A DNA stretch of 7,084 nt, from the NCBI GenBank assembly GCA_050250795.1, contig JBFWNZ010000198.1, positions 1-7,084 on the forward strand. The letters run 5' to 3'. Shown here one piece after another: positions 7,076 through 7,084 of this stretch. Below the pieces are notes generated by a model that did not search any database, was not told where the DNA came from, and worked only from the letters and a program-made list of their open reading frames with translations. Each line of letters begins with the position of its first letter. Positions within the stretch are counted from its first letter, which is position 1. Source of the stretch: JBFWNZ01 sp050250795. Its GTDB lineage: Bacteria; Pseudomonadota; Alphaproteobacteria; UBA8366. The translations under genes and the position numbers were made by a program.

Positions 7076-7084
7076 GACTGCGTT

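Overview
The window is high-GC DNA. Every gene I can support lies on the minus strand, so it reads biologically from the right end (7084) to the left end (1). Codon choice is strongly GC-biased. The gene content is a membrane-anchored class I cytochrome c, a HisN-type phosphatase of the inositol monophosphatase fold, and a yejABEF transporter operon. Together these suggest an alphaproteobacterium, perhaps a Rhodospirillales-like lineage. That placement is inference from gene types and style; no rRNA or other marker gene is present.

Right part (7061 to 5720): a 182-residue cytochrome c with an N-terminal membrane anchor and one CXXCH haem site is followed, after 10 bases, by a 260-residue HisN-like phosphatase. 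The spacing suggests co-transcription.

Middle (5719 to 5341): this gene-free stretch is largely filled by a 312-base repeat block (5395-5706). Two nearly identical units of 139 and 138 bases stand in direct orientation, separated by a 29-base spacer. Each unit is a core of 82-83 bases between two short hairpin arms of the widespread 'ATTCCCGCG..CGGGAAT' REP-like family. The outermost arms of the block form 33-base inverted repeats with one mismatch. The 54 bases between the block and the next gene hold a good ribosome binding site and only a weak promoter candidate. The block also creates a spurious repeat-derived reading frame.

Left part (5340 to 1): yejA (periplasmic binding protein), yejB and yejE (permeases) and yejF (double ATPase, cut by the window edge) form one tight operon. 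The junctions are a 4-base overlap (A/B), a 3-base gap (B/E) and an 11-base gap (E/F). They should assemble into one inner-membrane ABC importer for peptides or related compounds; relatives handle microcin C, antimicrobial peptides or muropeptides.

Long plus-strand frames exist opposite yejA to yejF. They are GC-rich shadow frames and were not called. The genes are ordinary housekeeping and transport functions. The structure most worth a second look is the repeat block, where the cores are conserved but the hairpin arms diverge. I did not find an evident new defence, mobile or RNA system.
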